Shown: piece after piece, positions 27,149-35,587 of the stretch
How positions within the stretch are numbered: position 1 is the first letter of the stretch
Layout: each line of letters begins with the position of its first letter
Position numbers and translations under genes: made by a program
Notes under the pieces: generated by a model
Seen by the model: the letters and a program-made list of their open reading frames with translations, nothing else
The model's database searches: none
What the model was told of the DNA's origin: nothing
NCBI GenBank assembly: GCA_025363435.1
Contig: JANYDY010000007.1
Span: forward strand, 1-47,188
Source: Betaproteobacteria bacterium
Lineage (GTDB): Bacteria; Pseudomonadota; Gammaproteobacteria; Burkholderiales; SG8-41
Direction: 5' to 3'
Length of the DNA stretch: 47,188 nt

Positions 27149-27430
27149 CTATTCGACTTTCACGCCTTTCCAGAAGGCGATATAGCCCTTGATGTTGTCC
27201 GCTGCGGCCTTGGGCTCGGGGTAGTACCAGGCGGCGTCCTTGTTGGTCTGGCTGTCGACTACCACGTCGAAGTAACTGGCGGTGCCCTTCCAGCCGCAGA
27301 TGGTGTGTGTCGTGCTGTCGTGCAGCAGTGCGCGATTCACGCTGTCGGCGGGGAAGTATTGATTGCCTTCGACCACCACGCAGCGGTCGCTTTCGGCGAT
27401 GACGGCGCCGCTCCAGCTCGCGCGCCGCAT
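27149..27430 (-). CDS. DUF427 family protein
   Basis: 93 residues. WSGAVIAESDRCVVVEGNQYFP, CGWKGTASYFDVVV and AAWYYPEPKAAADNIKGYIAFW are the conserved stretches of DUF427, a small beta-rich cytoplasmic protein of unknown function. The length is normal for a single-domain member. It starts 1 base after the metF stop, so it is probably the last gene of the metK-ahcY-metF transcript. The 118-base gap after it (27031-27148) holds the Crp-gene promoter region. Confidence 0.88.
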   Translation of the reverse strand: MRRASWSGAVIAESDRCVVVEGNQYFPADSVNRALLHDSTTHTICGWKGTASYFDVVVDSQTNKDAAWYYPEPKAAADNIKGYIAFWKGVKVE

Positions 27431-27431
27431 C

Positions 27432-28277
27432 TCAGAGGCCCAGGCGTTGCCAGATTGCGGTCGTCAGCGCTGCCTGGTTCAGCGTGTAGAAATGCAGCCC
27501 CGGCGCGTCGTTCTTCAGCAGGTCTTCGCACAAAGCGGTAACCACGTCGAGCCCGAAGGCGCGGATCGAGTCGGCATCGTCGCCGTAGCCCTCGAATTTC
27601 TTGCGCATCCAGCGTGGAATCTCCGCGCCGCAGGCATCCGAAAAGCGCGCCAGTTGCGAGAAGCGCCCGATCGGCATGATGCCCGGTACGATCGGAATAC
27701 TGATGCCCTTGGCCGTGCATTCGTCGATGAAGCGGTAGTAGGCGTCGGCGTTGTAGAAATACTGCGTAATCGCCGAACTCGCGCCGGCATCGACTTTGCG
27801 CTTGAAGTTGACGAGGTCGTCCTGCGCGCTTTTCGCCTGCGGATGAAATTCCGGATAGGCCGCAACTTCTATGTGGAAAGTGTCGCCGAATTCGCGGCGG
27901 ATAAATTCGACGAGTTCGTTGGCGTAGCGAAATTCGCCGGCGGCGGCGATGCCCGAGGGCAGATCGCCACGCAGCGCCACCAGATGTTTGATGCCGTTGT
28001 CCTTGTAGCGCTGCAGCCACTCGCGGATGTTTTCATGCGTGGAAGCCACGCACGAAATATGCGGTGCGGCGGCATGGCCCAGCGTGCGGATATCGAGCAC
28101 CGTATCGAGCGTACGCTCGCGCGTCGAGCCGCCCGCACCGTAGGTCACCGAAAAGAATTTCGGTTTGAGCAGCGCGAGTTCCGCCGTGGCCGCACGCAGC
28201 TTGTCCTTGCCTTCCGGCGTGTTCGGCGGGAAGAACTCGAAACTGAATGAGCGCGGCGGTGTGGCCTGTGTCGTCAT
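27432..28277 (-). CDS. metF: 5,10-methylenetetrahydrofolate reductase
   Basis: 281 residues, the usual length of the bacterial enzyme. It reduces methylenetetrahydrofolate to methyltetrahydrofolate with FAD, giving the methyl group for methionine. The N-terminal FEFFPP, the SVTYGAGGSTRERTLD segment and IPIVPGIMPI near the middle are family signatures. It lies 54 bases after ahcY on the same strand. No Shine-Dalgarno is seen before the ATG at 28277; instead a strong hairpin (28288-28322) stands there. Confidence 0.95.
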   Translation of the reverse strand: MTTQATPPRSFSFEFFPPNTPEGKDKLRAATAELALLKPKFFSVTYGAGGSTRERTLDTVLDIRTLGHAAAPHISCVASTHENIREWLQRYKDNGIKHLVALRGDLPSGIAAAGEFRYANELVEFIRREFGDTFHIEVAAYPEFHPQAKSAQDDLVNFKRKVDAGASSAITQYFYNADAYYRFIDECTAKGISIPIVPGIMPIGRFSQLARFSDACGAEIPRWMRKKFEGYGDDADSIRAFGLDVVTALCEDLLKNDAPGLHFYTLNQAALTTAIWQRLGL

Positions 28278-28287
28278 GGCTATAGGA

Positions 28288-28322
28288 GGGCGGATCGGGT
28301 TTTAAGTTTCCCGCATCCGCCC
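28288..28322 (-). promoter_or_regulatory. Strong hairpin in the ahcY-metF gap
   Basis: On the mRNA, GGGCGGAT and CGGG pair with CCCG and ATCCGCCC across one bulged base and an A/T-rich loop. The stem ends 10 bases before the metF ATG. No U tract follows, so it is not a standard terminator; it may affect metF initiation or protect processed mRNA. Confidence 0.5.
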
Positions 28323-28331
28323 GTCACCCCA

Positions 28332-29750
28332 TTAGTACCGATAGTGGTCGGCCTTGTAAGGGCCTTCGACCGGCAGGTTGAGATAGGCGCACTGCTTTTC
28401 GTTCAACGTGGTCAGTTCGACGCCGAGTTTTTTCAGATGCAGGCGTGCAACTTTTTCGTCGAGATGCTTGGGCAGCGTGTAGACCTCGTTTTTGTATTTA
28501 TCACCCTGCGTGTAGAGCTCGAGCTGCGCCAGCGTTTGATTGGCAAACGAGCTCGACATCACGAACGATGGGTGCCCCGTGCCGCAACCCAGATTCACCA
28601 GCCGGCCTTCGGCCAGTATGATCAGGCGCTTGCCGTCGGGGAACACAACATGGTCGACCTGCGGCTTGATGTTGTCCCACTCGTACTGCTTCAATGCGGC
28701 AATTTCGATTTCCGAGTCGAAATGGCCGATGTTGCAGACGATCGCGTTGTGCTTCATCTTCTTCATGTGCTCGTGCGTGATCACGCCGAGGTTGCCGGTG
28801 CAGGTTACGTAAATATCGCCTTTGTCCGCGGCGTAATCCATGGTGACAACGCGGTAGCCTTCCATCGACGCCTGCAGCGCGCAGATCGGGTCGATTTCGG
28901 TGACCCACACCTGCGCCGATAGCGCGCGCAGCGCTTCGGCGCTGCCTTTGCCGACGTCACCGTAACCGCAGACCACCGCGATTTTGCCGGCGATCATGAC
29001 GTCGGTGGCGCGCTTGATTGCATCGACCAGCGATTCGCGGCAGCCGTAGAGGTTGTCGAACTTCGACTTCGTCACCGAGTCGTTGACGTTGATCGCGGGG
29101 AAGGGCAGACGGCCTTCCTTCTGCATTTGATACAGGCGGTGCACACCGGTGGTGGTTTCTTCGGTCACGCCCTTGATGTTGGCCTGAATCTTCGAGTAGT
29201 AACCGGGTTTTTCCTTGAGCGTCTTGCGCATCGCGGCGAACAGCACGACTTCTTCTTCGTTGGTGCCTTCGGGCGGTTGTGTTTTATTTTTCTCGTGCTG
29301 TGCGCCCAGCGTGACCAGCAGGGTCGCGTCGCCGCCGTCGTCGAGGATCATGTTCGGTGTGCCGCCGTCCGACCATTCGAGAATGCGGTGCGTGTAGTCC
29401 CAGTAATCTTCGAGCGTCTCGCCCTTGTAGGCGAACACCGGTATGCCGCGCGCGGCGATGGCGGCGGCGGCATGATCCTGGGTCGAGAAAATATTGCACG
29501 AGGCCCAGCGGATATCAGCGCCGAGTGCGGCCAGCGTTTCGATCAGCACCGCGGTTTGAATCGTCATGTGCAGCGAGCCGGCAATGCGCGCGCCTTTCAG
29601 CGGCTGCTTGCCCTTGAATTCCTCGCGGATGGCCATCAGACCGGGCATTTCGGTCTCGGCAATGGCGATTTCTTTCCGGCCGAATGCGGCCAGCGCCATG
29701 TCGGCGACTTTGAAGTCGGTAAATTTTGCTTGAGTTGCGGCGTTCATCAC
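28332..29750 (-). CDS. ahcY: Adenosylhomocysteinase
   Basis: 472 residues, typical of the bacterial form. It splits S-adenosylhomocysteine into adenosine and homocysteine with a bound [15 protein letters not shown] near the start, the NAD-binding [16 protein letters not shown] and the end [10 protein letters not shown] are signatures. Start ATG 29750 has an AAGGAG ribosome site. The leader carries an SAH riboswitch (29782-29858), so expression should rise when its substrate accumulates. Flanked by metK upstream and metF downstream, completing the activated-methyl cycle. Confidence 0.97.
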   Translation of the reverse strand: MMNAATQAKFTDFKVADMALAAFGRKEIAIAETEMPGLMAIREEFKGKQPLKGARIAGSLHMTIQTAVLIETLAALGADIRWASCNIFSTQDHAAAAIAARGIPVFAYKGETLEDYWDYTHRILEWSDGGTPNMILDDGGDATLLVTLGAQHEKNKTQPPEGTNEEEVVLFAAMRKTLKEKPGYYSKIQANIKGVTEETTTGVHRLYQMQKEGRLPFPAINVNDSVTKSKFDNLYGCRESLVDAIKRATDVMIAGKIAVVCGYGDVGKGSAEALRALSAQVWVTEIDPICALQASMEGYRVVTMDYAADKGDIYVTCTGNLGVITHEHMKKMKHNAIVCNIGHFDSEIEIAALKQYEWDNIKPQVDHVVFPDGKRLIILAEGRLVNLGCGTGHPSFVMSSSFANQTLAQLELYTQGDKYKNEVYTLPKHLDEKVARLHLKKLGVELTTLNEKQCAYLNLPVEGPYKADHYRY

Positions 29751-29781
29751 GCTCTCCTTTCCAGGTTGCAGAAAAAAAATA

Positions 29782-29858
29782 CGTGAGCGCCGTTGCGGTA
29801 AGAACCCACCGAGCCTGGCAGGCTTTGGCTACAAGCCCGTCGCAACGCTCCTCGGCGA
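29782..29858 (-). ncRNA. SAH riboswitch in the ahcY leader
   Basis: The minus-strand RNA reads CCGAGGAGCGTTGCGAC, then CCAGGCTCGG, then CGCAACGGCGCTCACG. These are the conserved pieces of the SAH riboswitch class: GAGCGTTGCG pairs with CGCAAC...GCTC to close the main stem, and CCGAG with CTCGG forms the pseudoknot-type pairing. A T8 run (29772-29779 on this strand) follows, and the ahcY ribosome site lies about 20 bases further on. Known SAH riboswitches sit before ahcY in beta- and gammaproteobacteria and activate expression on binding S-adenosylhomocysteine. Confidence 0.88.
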
Positions 29859-29891
29859 GGCGCGCATTGTAACCCAACTGCTGCCCAAAAC

Positions 29892-29919
29892 AAAAACGCC
29901 CGCGTATGCGGGCGTTTTT
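29892..29919. terminator. Intrinsic terminator after metK
   Basis: AAAAACGCCCGC pairs perfectly with GCGGGCGTTTTT around a GTAT loop (12-base arms). T tracts occur on both strands; on the minus strand it ends metK transcription before the riboswitch, which implies that ahcY has its own promoter between 29858 and 29892. Confidence 0.9.
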
Positions 29920-29939
29920 GGCAGGCAAATGCCGGCTTG

Positions 29940-31115
29940 TTACTTGATACCGGCGTCGGCCTTGAGTGCCGCGGCTTTATCCGTGTGTTCCCAGGTGAAT
30001 TCCGGCTCGTCGCGGCCGAAGTGGCCGTGTGCGGCGGTTTTAAAATAGATTGGACGCAAGAGGTCGAGCGCCTGAATGATGCCCTTAGGACGCAGGTCGA
30101 AGTGTTTTTCCACCAGCTTGCCGATTTTCTCGTCGGCGATTTTACCGGTGCCGAAGGTATCGACCAGCACGCTGACCGGGCGCGCCACGCCGATCGCGTA
30201 GGCGACCTGCACTTCGCATTTACTGGCGAGGCCGGCGGCCACAATGTTTTTCGCGACGTGGCGCGCGGCGTAGGCGGCCGAGCGGTCGACCTTCGACGGG
30301 TCCTTGCCGGAGAATGCGCCGCCGCCGTGGCGCGAATAACCGCCGTAGCTGTCGACGATGATTTTGCGACCGGTGAGGCCGGTGTCGCCGAGCGGCCCGC
30401 CGATAACGAAGCGGCCGGTCGGATTGATCAGGAATTTGGTGTCGGCTCTGAGCAATTTCGGCGGAAACACCGGTTTGACGATTTCCTCGATTACCGCCTG
30501 TTCGATCTGCTCGTGCGTCACATCCGGGTGGTGCTGGGTCGAGACGACAACCGTTTCAACCTGCGTTGGTTTGCCATCGACGTAGCGCACCGTGACCTGC
30601 GATTTCGCATCCGGGCGCAGCCACGGCAGACGGCCGTCCTTGCGCAGTTCCGAATGGCGCTCCATCAGGCGGTGCGAGTAATAAATCGGCAGCGGCATCA
30701 GTTGCGGCGTTTCATCGCAGGCGAAGCCGTACATCAGGCCCTGGTCGCCGGCGCCTTGATCGAGATCGAGACCTTTGCCTTCATCGACGCCTTGCGCGAT
30801 GTCGGTCGATTGCGCGTCGAACGCGGTCAACACCGCGCAACTGCGATAATCGAAACCGAGCGATGAGTCGTCGTAACCGATTTTCTTGATGGTATCGCGC
30901 GCCAGATCGGCGTAATTGACTGCACCTTTGGACTGGTCGTACGTGATCTGGCCGGCCATGACGACGAGGCCGGTGGCGACCATGGTCTCGGCGGCTACAC
31001 GGCCGTATTTGTCCTTTGTTAAGATAGCATCGAGAACCGCATCCGAAATCTGATCCGCTACTTTGTCGGGATGGCCTTCGGAAACAGATTCCGAGGTAAA
31101 CAGAAAATCGCTCAT
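29940..31115 (-). CDS. metK: S-adenosylmethionine synthase
   Basis: 391 residues, standard length. It makes S-adenosylmethionine from methionine and [23 protein letters not shown] at the N-terminus, [12 protein letters not shown] and [19 protein letters not shown] are the classic signatures of the ATP and metal sites. It is divergent from the LpxL-like gene, as in other betaproteobacteria. ahcY and metF follow on the same strand. Confidence 0.97.
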   Translation of the reverse strand: MSDFLFTSESVSEGHPDKVADQISDAVLDAILTKDKYGRVAAETMVATGLVVMAGQITYDQSKGAVNYADLARDTIKKIGYDDSSLGFDYRSCAVLTAFDAQSTDIAQGVDEGKGLDLDQGAGDQGLMYGFACDETPQLMPLPIYYSHRLMERHSELRKDGRLPWLRPDAKSQVTVRYVDGKPTQVETVVVSTQHHPDVTHEQIEQAVIEEIVKPVFPPKLLRADTKFLINPTGRFVIGGPLGDTGLTGRKIIVDSYGGYSRHGGGAFSGKDPSKVDRSAAYAARHVAKNIVAAGLASKCEVQVAYAIGVARPVSVLVDTFGTGKIADEKIGKLVEKHFDLRPKGIIQALDLLRPIYFKTAAHGHFGRDEPEFTWEHTDKAAALKADAGIK

Positions 31116-31153
31116 GGTAAGCAGCCGCTTGATGGAAGTGATTAAGGGCGAGA

Positions 31154-31159
31154 ATTATA
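31154..31159 (-). promoter_or_regulatory. Candidate -10 box of metK
   Basis: TATAAT on the minus strand, 38 bases before the metK ATG. No convincing -35 box is visible 17 bases upstream. Confidence 0.4.
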
Positions 31160-31226
31160 ACAAAGGCTGGTCTGTGCGGCGAAAACCCATGCTGAAGTCA
31201 GGATTTATACGGAGTTGCGCGGCGTG

Positions 31227-32099
31227 ATGGTGCGGCTGGGTCTCGGCTGTATCTGGCTGCTGCATTTTCTGCCGCTGGCGCTGTTGTCGCGGCTGGGAAC
31301 GGTGCTCGGCACATTGCTCTATTTCGCCGCCGCGGCGCGCCGGCGCGTGGTGCTGCTCAATCTGCAATTCTGTTTTCCGGCGCTCGGCGATGGCGAACGC
31401 CGGGCACTGGCGCAGCGGCATTTTCGCGCCTTTGCGCGCAGTATCTGCGAGCACGGCATTCTGTGGTGGGGCTCGAAGGGGCGCGTGCAGGCGTTGGTGA
31501 AAATCGAAGGGTTGGAAAACTGGCGCAGTCTCGACGGCCGGCCGGTGATACTGCTGGCGCCGCATTTTGTCGGGCTCGACATGGGCGGTATCCGGCTCGC
31601 CGCCGACTATCGTTTGAATTCGGTCTACAGCCGCACCAAGGATCCGGTTTTCGACGACATATTGATACACGGCCGTACGCGCTTCGGTCAGACCACGCTG
31701 TACGCGCGCCAGGACGGCATCCGTCCGATGGTTAAATCGCTGAAGAACGGCGAACCTTATTATTACCTGCCGGACATGGACCTCGGCATCCGCGACTCGG
31801 TGTTCGCGCCGTTTTTCGGCAAGCCGGCCGCCACCATCACCGGCCTGTCGCGCATCGCCCAACTCGCCGGCGCGGTCATCGTGCCCTGCGTGACGCGCCA
31901 GTTGCCGGGCAGCGCCGGTTATGTGGTGACGCTTTATCCGGCGTGGACGGATTTCCCCGGCGGCGATGCCGCTGCCGATGCGACGCGCATGAATGCCTTC
32001 ATCGAAGCGCGCGTGCGCGAAATGCCCGAGCAATATTACTGGCTGCACAAGCGTTTCAAAACCCGCCCCGAGGGCGAGGCCAATCCGTATGAGCCTTAG
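31227..32099 (+). CDS. LpxL/HtrB-type lysophospholipid acyltransferase
   Basis: About 290 residues. It probably transfers an acyl chain to lipid A precursors at the inner membrane. An N-terminal hydrophobic helix (residues about 4-30) precedes the catalytic segment LLAPHFVGLDMGG, which contains the HxxxxD pattern of the family; PDMDLGIRDSVFAPFFG and the C-terminal YYWLHKRFKTRPEGE are typical. Possible starts are TTG 31215, GTG 31224 and ATG 31227; GGAG at 31211 favours 31224 or 31227. Whether it is the lauroyl, palmitoleoyl or another enzyme cannot be told. Confidence 0.9.
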   Translation: MVRLGLGCIWLLHFLPLALLSRLGTVLGTLLYFAAAARRRVVLLNLQFCFPALGDGERRALAQRHFRAFARSICEHGILWWGSKGRVQALVKIEGLENWRSLDGRPVILLAPHFVGLDMGGIRLAADYRLNSVYSRTKDPVFDDILIHGRTRFGQTTLYARQDGIRPMVKSLKNGEPYYYLPDMDLGIRDSVFAPFFGKPAATITGLSRIAQLAGAVIVPCVTRQLPGSAGYVVTLYPAWTDFPGGDAAADATRMNAFIEARVREMPEQYYWLHKRFKTRPEGEANPYEP

Positions 32100-32102
32100 G
32101 GC

Positions 32103-32618
32103 ATGAGCAGCGGGGTGCGCGCCGCGGCGCAAATTGCGCCGGTGCTTGCGGCAGACGCCGAAGCAATTGCCGCGCTCGCCGGCGTGATCTGGCGCGCGCA
32201 TTACGCGGACATCATTTCCGCGGCGCAGATAGAATACATGCTGAAGCAGCGCTACGATCCGGCACTGATACGCGCACAACTCGCGCGCGGTACGGCGTGG
32301 GACAAAATTGTGGTCAACGGCGTTATCGTCGGCTATGCATCCTATTGCGCCGATGACGGCGCGCGCGAAATGAAACTCGACAAGCTTTATGTGCACCCAC
32401 AGCATCAGCGTTGCGGCTACGGCGGCTTGCTGGTTGCGCGCGCGCTCGACGCTGCGCAGGCGGCCGGCTGCAAGGTGCTGGTCCTGGCGGTGAACAAGGC
32501 GAATGCCAAAGCGATCGCCGCTTATGCGAAATATGGTTTCCGCGTACGCGAATCGATCTTACAAGATATTGGCGGCGGTTTCGTGATGGACGATTACTTC
32601 ATGGTCAAAGATTTATGA
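32103..32618 (+). CDS. GNAT-family N-acetyltransferase
   Basis: 171 residues. The acetyl-CoA motif is KLYVHPQHQRCGYGGLLVARAL (about residues 92-113), with the R/QxxGxG/A loop, followed by LAVNKANAKAIAAYAKYGFRV, the usual motif B. It starts 3 bases after the acyltransferase stop and is probably co-transcribed with it. The substrate is unknown; general N-acetyltransferase is as far as the sequence allows. Confidence 0.9.
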   Translation: MSSGVRAAAQIAPVLAADAEAIAALAGVIWRAHYADIISAAQIEYMLKQRYDPALIRAQLARGTAWDKIVVNGVIVGYASYCADDGAREMKLDKLYVHPQHQRCGYGGLLVARALDAAQAAGCKVLVLAVNKANAKAIAAYAKYGFRVRESILQDIGGGFVMDDYFMVKDL

Positions 32619-32667
32619 TCGCGGTGCCCCCGCCCCGGATCGCTTTGCGAACGCCGAGTCGCGAGTG

Positions 32668-32689
32668 CCTCCCCCGCGCGCGGGGGAGG
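32668..32689. repeat. Perfect 22-base GC palindrome
   Basis: CCTCCCCCGCG followed directly by its reverse complement. It lies in the 108-base gap between the acetyltransferase and CoA-binding genes (32619-32726). Its core matches the hairpin at 24241-24266. It may act as a terminator-like or REP-like element; no T tract follows. Confidence 0.6.
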
Positions 32690-32726
32690 GGGCGATCAGG
32701 CGTTGCAGGAATACTAATGCGCATTC

Positions 32727-33143
32727 ATGTTTGAAAATCCAAATCGCGACCAGCGTTGTGCATTGTTGCAACGCGTGAAAAATATTGCGGTCGTCGGCCT
32801 CTCGCCGAACCCGGCGCGGCCCAGCCACGGCGTATCGGCAGCCATGCAGGGCTTCGGCTACAACATTATTCCGGTGCATCCGGCGGCGAAAGAAGTGCTT
32901 GGTGTCAAAGCCTACGCAAAACTCGCCGATATCGAGCTGCCGGTCGATCTGGTCAACGTGTTTCGCCAGCCCGAATTCGTCAGCGGCATTGTCGATGAGT
33001 GTATTGCGCTCGGGTTAAAAGCGCTGTGGCTGCAGGATGGCGTGATCGATGCGGTGGCGGCGGAACGCGCGCGCGCCGCCGGCATCCTTGTGGTGATGGA
33101 TCGCTGCATTTACCGCGATTACAAAAACGAATGCGTACGATGA
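32727..33143 (+). CDS. CoA-binding protein (YccU-like)
   Basis: 138 residues with a Rossmann-type CoA_binding_2 domain: [20 protein letters not shown] near the N-terminus, then NIIPVHP and [13 protein letters not shown], and ALWLQDGV. Small single-domain members such as YccU are cytoplasmic; their role is not established. Its stop overlaps the dapF start as ATGA (33140-33143), suggesting translational coupling. Confidence 0.9.
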   Translation: MFENPNRDQRCALLQRVKNIAVVGLSPNPARPSHGVSAAMQGFGYNIIPVHPAAKEVLGVKAYAKLADIELPVDLVNVFRQPEFVSGIVDECIALGLKALWLQDGVIDAVAAERARAAGILVVMDRCIYRDYKNECVR

Positions 33144-33976
33144 AGCTGAAATTCACCAAAATGCACGGCCTTGGCAACGACTTTATCGTGCTCGACGCGA
33201 CGCGCGCGCCGCTTGAATTGAGCGCCGAACAATTGCGCCGCATCGCCGACCGCCGCTTCGGCGTCGGCTGTGACCAGATACTGCAGGTCGAAAAACCGCG
33301 CACCGCCGGCACCGATTTTTATTACCGCATATTCAACGCCGACGGCGGCGAGGTCGAACAGTGCGGTAACGGCGCGCGCTGCTTTGTGCGCTACGTGCAT
33401 GAACACGGCCTCACCAAAGCGACCGAAATCCGCGTCGGTACGCAGGGCGGCGTGATCGTGCCGCGGCTGGAGCAGGACGGCTCGGTCACGGTTGACATGG
33501 GCGCGCCCGAATTCGAACCCGCGCGTATCCCGTTCGACGCGCCGCAGCGCGCACCACTGTATTCGCTGGATGCCGGTAGCCGCTCAATTGAAATCAATGC
33601 GCTGTCGATGGGCAATCCGCATGCTGTGCAATTTGTCGCTGACGTCGAGGTGGCGCCGGTAGTCGAAGAGGGCGCGCTGATCGAGCGGCATGTGCGTTTT
33701 CCGCGCCGCGTCAATGCGGGTTACGTCGAGGTCGTCGATCGCGGGCATATCCGCCTGCGCGTATTCGAGCGCGGCGCCGGCGAAACGCTGGCCTGCGGCA
33801 CCGGCGCCTGCGCCGCGGTGGTGGCCGGCATTCAGCGCGGTTTGCTCGATGCGCGCGTAACGGTGACTACGCGTGGCGGCAAGCTCAGTATATTATGGGA
33901 GGGTGAAGGCAAGCCGGTGCTGATGACCGGCCCGGCCGTTACCGTATTTGACGGCGAACTGGAACTCGAACTTTAA
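33140..33976 (+). CDS. dapF: Diaminopimelate epimerase
   Basis: 278 residues from ATG 33140; the longer frame from 32999 overlaps the CoA-binding gene and lacks family sequence. It interconverts LL- and meso-diaminopimelate for lysine and peptidoglycan. The N-terminus [13 protein letters not shown] is diagnostic, and the two catalytic cysteines are in EQCGNGARC and LACGTGACA. First of the conserved dapF-DUF484-xerC set. Confidence 0.97.
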   Translation: MKLKFTKMHGLGNDFIVLDATRAPLELSAEQLRRIADRRFGVGCDQILQVEKPRTAGTDFYYRIFNADGGEVEQCGNGARCFVRYVHEHGLTKATEIRVGTQGGVIVPRLEQDGSVTVDMGAPEFEPARIPFDAPQRAPLYSLDAGSRSIEINALSMGNPHAVQFVADVEVAPVVEEGALIERHVRFPRRVNAGYVEVVDRGHIRLRVFERGAGETLACGTGACAAVVAGIQRGLLDARVTVTTRGGKLSILWEGEGKPVLMTGPAVTVFDGELELEL

Positions 33977-33986
33977 AGCGGCCACT

Positions 33987-34634
33987 ATGACACCCGAAGC
34001 AGTTGTGCACTACCTCAAGCAGCATCCGGAATTTTTCGAAGAACAGATCGAGTTCCTGTCGTCGGTGGCTTTGCCGCATCCGCACGGCGGCCGCACGGTC
34101 TCGATCAGCGAACGGCAGATACTGACGCTGCGCGAAAAAGGCAAACAGCTCGAAGACAAGCTGCGCGAGTTGATTGAATTCGGTGAGCAGAACGATGCAA
34201 TCGGCGAAAAAGTGCATCGCCTGACGCTGGCCATGATTGCCGCGCGCGACGCCGAATCGGCGATCCAGACGCTGTATTTTCATCTGCGCGAGGATTTCGC
34301 CGTGCCGCACACAGCGATCCGCCTGTGGCCGCAATGGGATCATCCGCAGACGCCGGAATTTGCCGAGGTCAGCATGGCTTCGCGCGATTTTGCGGCGAGC
34401 CTGGCGAACCCTTATTGCTCGGCGAAGGCGATGGTCGATACCGGCGACTGGTTCGGCGAAAATGCGGCGCATTTGCGTTCCTTTGCCTACGTCACGCTCA
34501 AAAACGACGAGACCATAGGCCTCCTGGCGATGGCGAGCGAAGACGCGCAGCGCTTTTATCCGGAGATGGGCACGCTTTACCTGAAACGTCTGGGCGACCT
34601 CGCGGCGGCGACGCTGTTGCGTTATTTGGCGTGA
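33987..34634 (+). CDS. DUF484 family protein
   Basis: 215 residues from ATG 33987 (10 bases after dapF). The N-terminus VVHYLKQHPEFFEE, the coiled segment EKGKQLEDKLRELIEF and a GAF-like C-terminal half (about 85-215, with GLLAMASEDAQRFYPEMGTLYL) match DUF484, which usually lies between dapF and xerC. Function is not known. The frame is open from 33948, but that part overlaps dapF. Confidence 0.92.
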   Translation: MTPEAVVHYLKQHPEFFEEQIEFLSSVALPHPHGGRTVSISERQILTLREKGKQLEDKLRELIEFGEQNDAIGEKVHRLTLAMIAARDAESAIQTLYFHLREDFAVPHTAIRLWPQWDHPQTPEFAEVSMASRDFAASLANPYCSAKAMVDTGDWFGENAAHLRSFAYVTLKNDETIGLLAMASEDAQRFYPEMGTLYLKRLGDLAAATLLRYLA

Positions 34635-34644
34635 TGGACAGAGC

Positions 34645-35577
34645 GTGAAGCGCGCGGCGGCACCGGCAAAACCGCCGCCCGCCCGCGACGCCGGCGCGGC
34701 AAAGCTGCTGGCGCAATTTCTCTCGCATCTCGCCAACGAACGGCGCTTGAGTCCGCATACCGTCAGCAACTATGCGCGCGATGTGCGCGCGCTGCTTGAT
34801 CTCGCGGGCGATGCGCCGCTGGCAAAACTGCAGATCCATCAAATGCGGCGTTACGTTGCGCAGTTGCACGCGCGCGGGCTCGACGGCCGCAGTCTGGCGC
34901 GCATGTTGTCGGCATGGCGCGGCTTTTTCCGCTACCTCGCGCGCGACCACGGTTTCACCAGCAACCCCTGCGCCGGGTTGCGCGCGCCGAAATCGAAAAA
35001 AACGCTGCCGCATGCCTTGTCGCCGGACGAAGCTGCGCGCCTGATGGACATCAGCGGCGACGATGCGATGGCGGTGCGCGACAAGGCGATTTTCGAATTG
35101 TTCTATTCCTCCGGCTTGCGCCTGTCCGAACTGACCGGACTCGCGCCGGACGACGTGAATTTGCGCGACGCGATCGTGCGCGTTACCGGCAAGGGCAGCA
35201 AAACGCGCGTGGTGCCGGTCGGCACGCAGGCGCTGGCAGCCCTGCGTGAATGGCTGAAAGTGCGCGCGTCGTTCGCCAATACCGATCCAACTGCAATGTT
35301 TGTCAATGCGGCCGGCAAGCGCGTCGCGCCGCGCAGCATACAGTCGCGAATGAAACAGTGGGCATTAAAGCTCGGCCTGTCGGCCGATCTGCATCCGCAT
35401 ATGCTGCGCCATTCGTTCGCCTCGCATTTGCTGCAGTCGAGCGGTGATCTGCGCGCCGTGCAGGAAATGCTCGGCCACGCCAGCATTTCAACGACGCAGG
35501 TTTACACCCATCTCGATTTTCAGTATCTCGCCAAGGTCTACGACCAGGCGCATCCGCGGGCGAAGAAAAAATCGTGA
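34645..35577 (+). CDS. xerC: Tyrosine recombinase XerC
   Basis: 310 residues with a GTG start at 34645. XerC with XerD resolves chromosome dimers at dif. The N-terminal SAM-like domain (about 20-110) is followed by the catalytic domain with Arg in SSGLRLSEL, Lys in GKGSKTR, HxxR in HMLRHSF, His in LGHASIS and the nucleophile Tyr in TTQVYTH. The length is normal and the context dapF-DUF484-xerC is the standard one, which marks it as the housekeeping recombinase rather than a phage integrase. Confidence 0.95.
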   Translation: MKRAAAPAKPPPARDAGAAKLLAQFLSHLANERRLSPHTVSNYARDVRALLDLAGDAPLAKLQIHQMRRYVAQLHARGLDGRSLARMLSAWRGFFRYLARDHGFTSNPCAGLRAPKSKKTLPHALSPDEAARLMDISGDDAMAVRDKAIFELFYSSGLRLSELTGLAPDDVNLRDAIVRVTGKGSKTRVVPVGTQALAALREWLKVRASFANTDPTAMFVNAAGKRVAPRSIQSRMKQWALKLGLSADLHPHMLRHSFASHLLQSSGDLRAVQEMLGHASISTTQVYTHLDFQYLAKVYDQAHPRAKKKS

Positions 35578-35587
35578 GGTGCGGTCT

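Noticed and set aside
31116-31226. SAM riboswitch before metK
   Set aside because: No conserved SAM-I or SAM-II motif is visible in the short leader.
31155-32405. 416-codon minus-strand frame opposite the acyltransferase
   Set aside because: Antisense shadow; the plus strand carries the HxxxxD acyltransferase motif.
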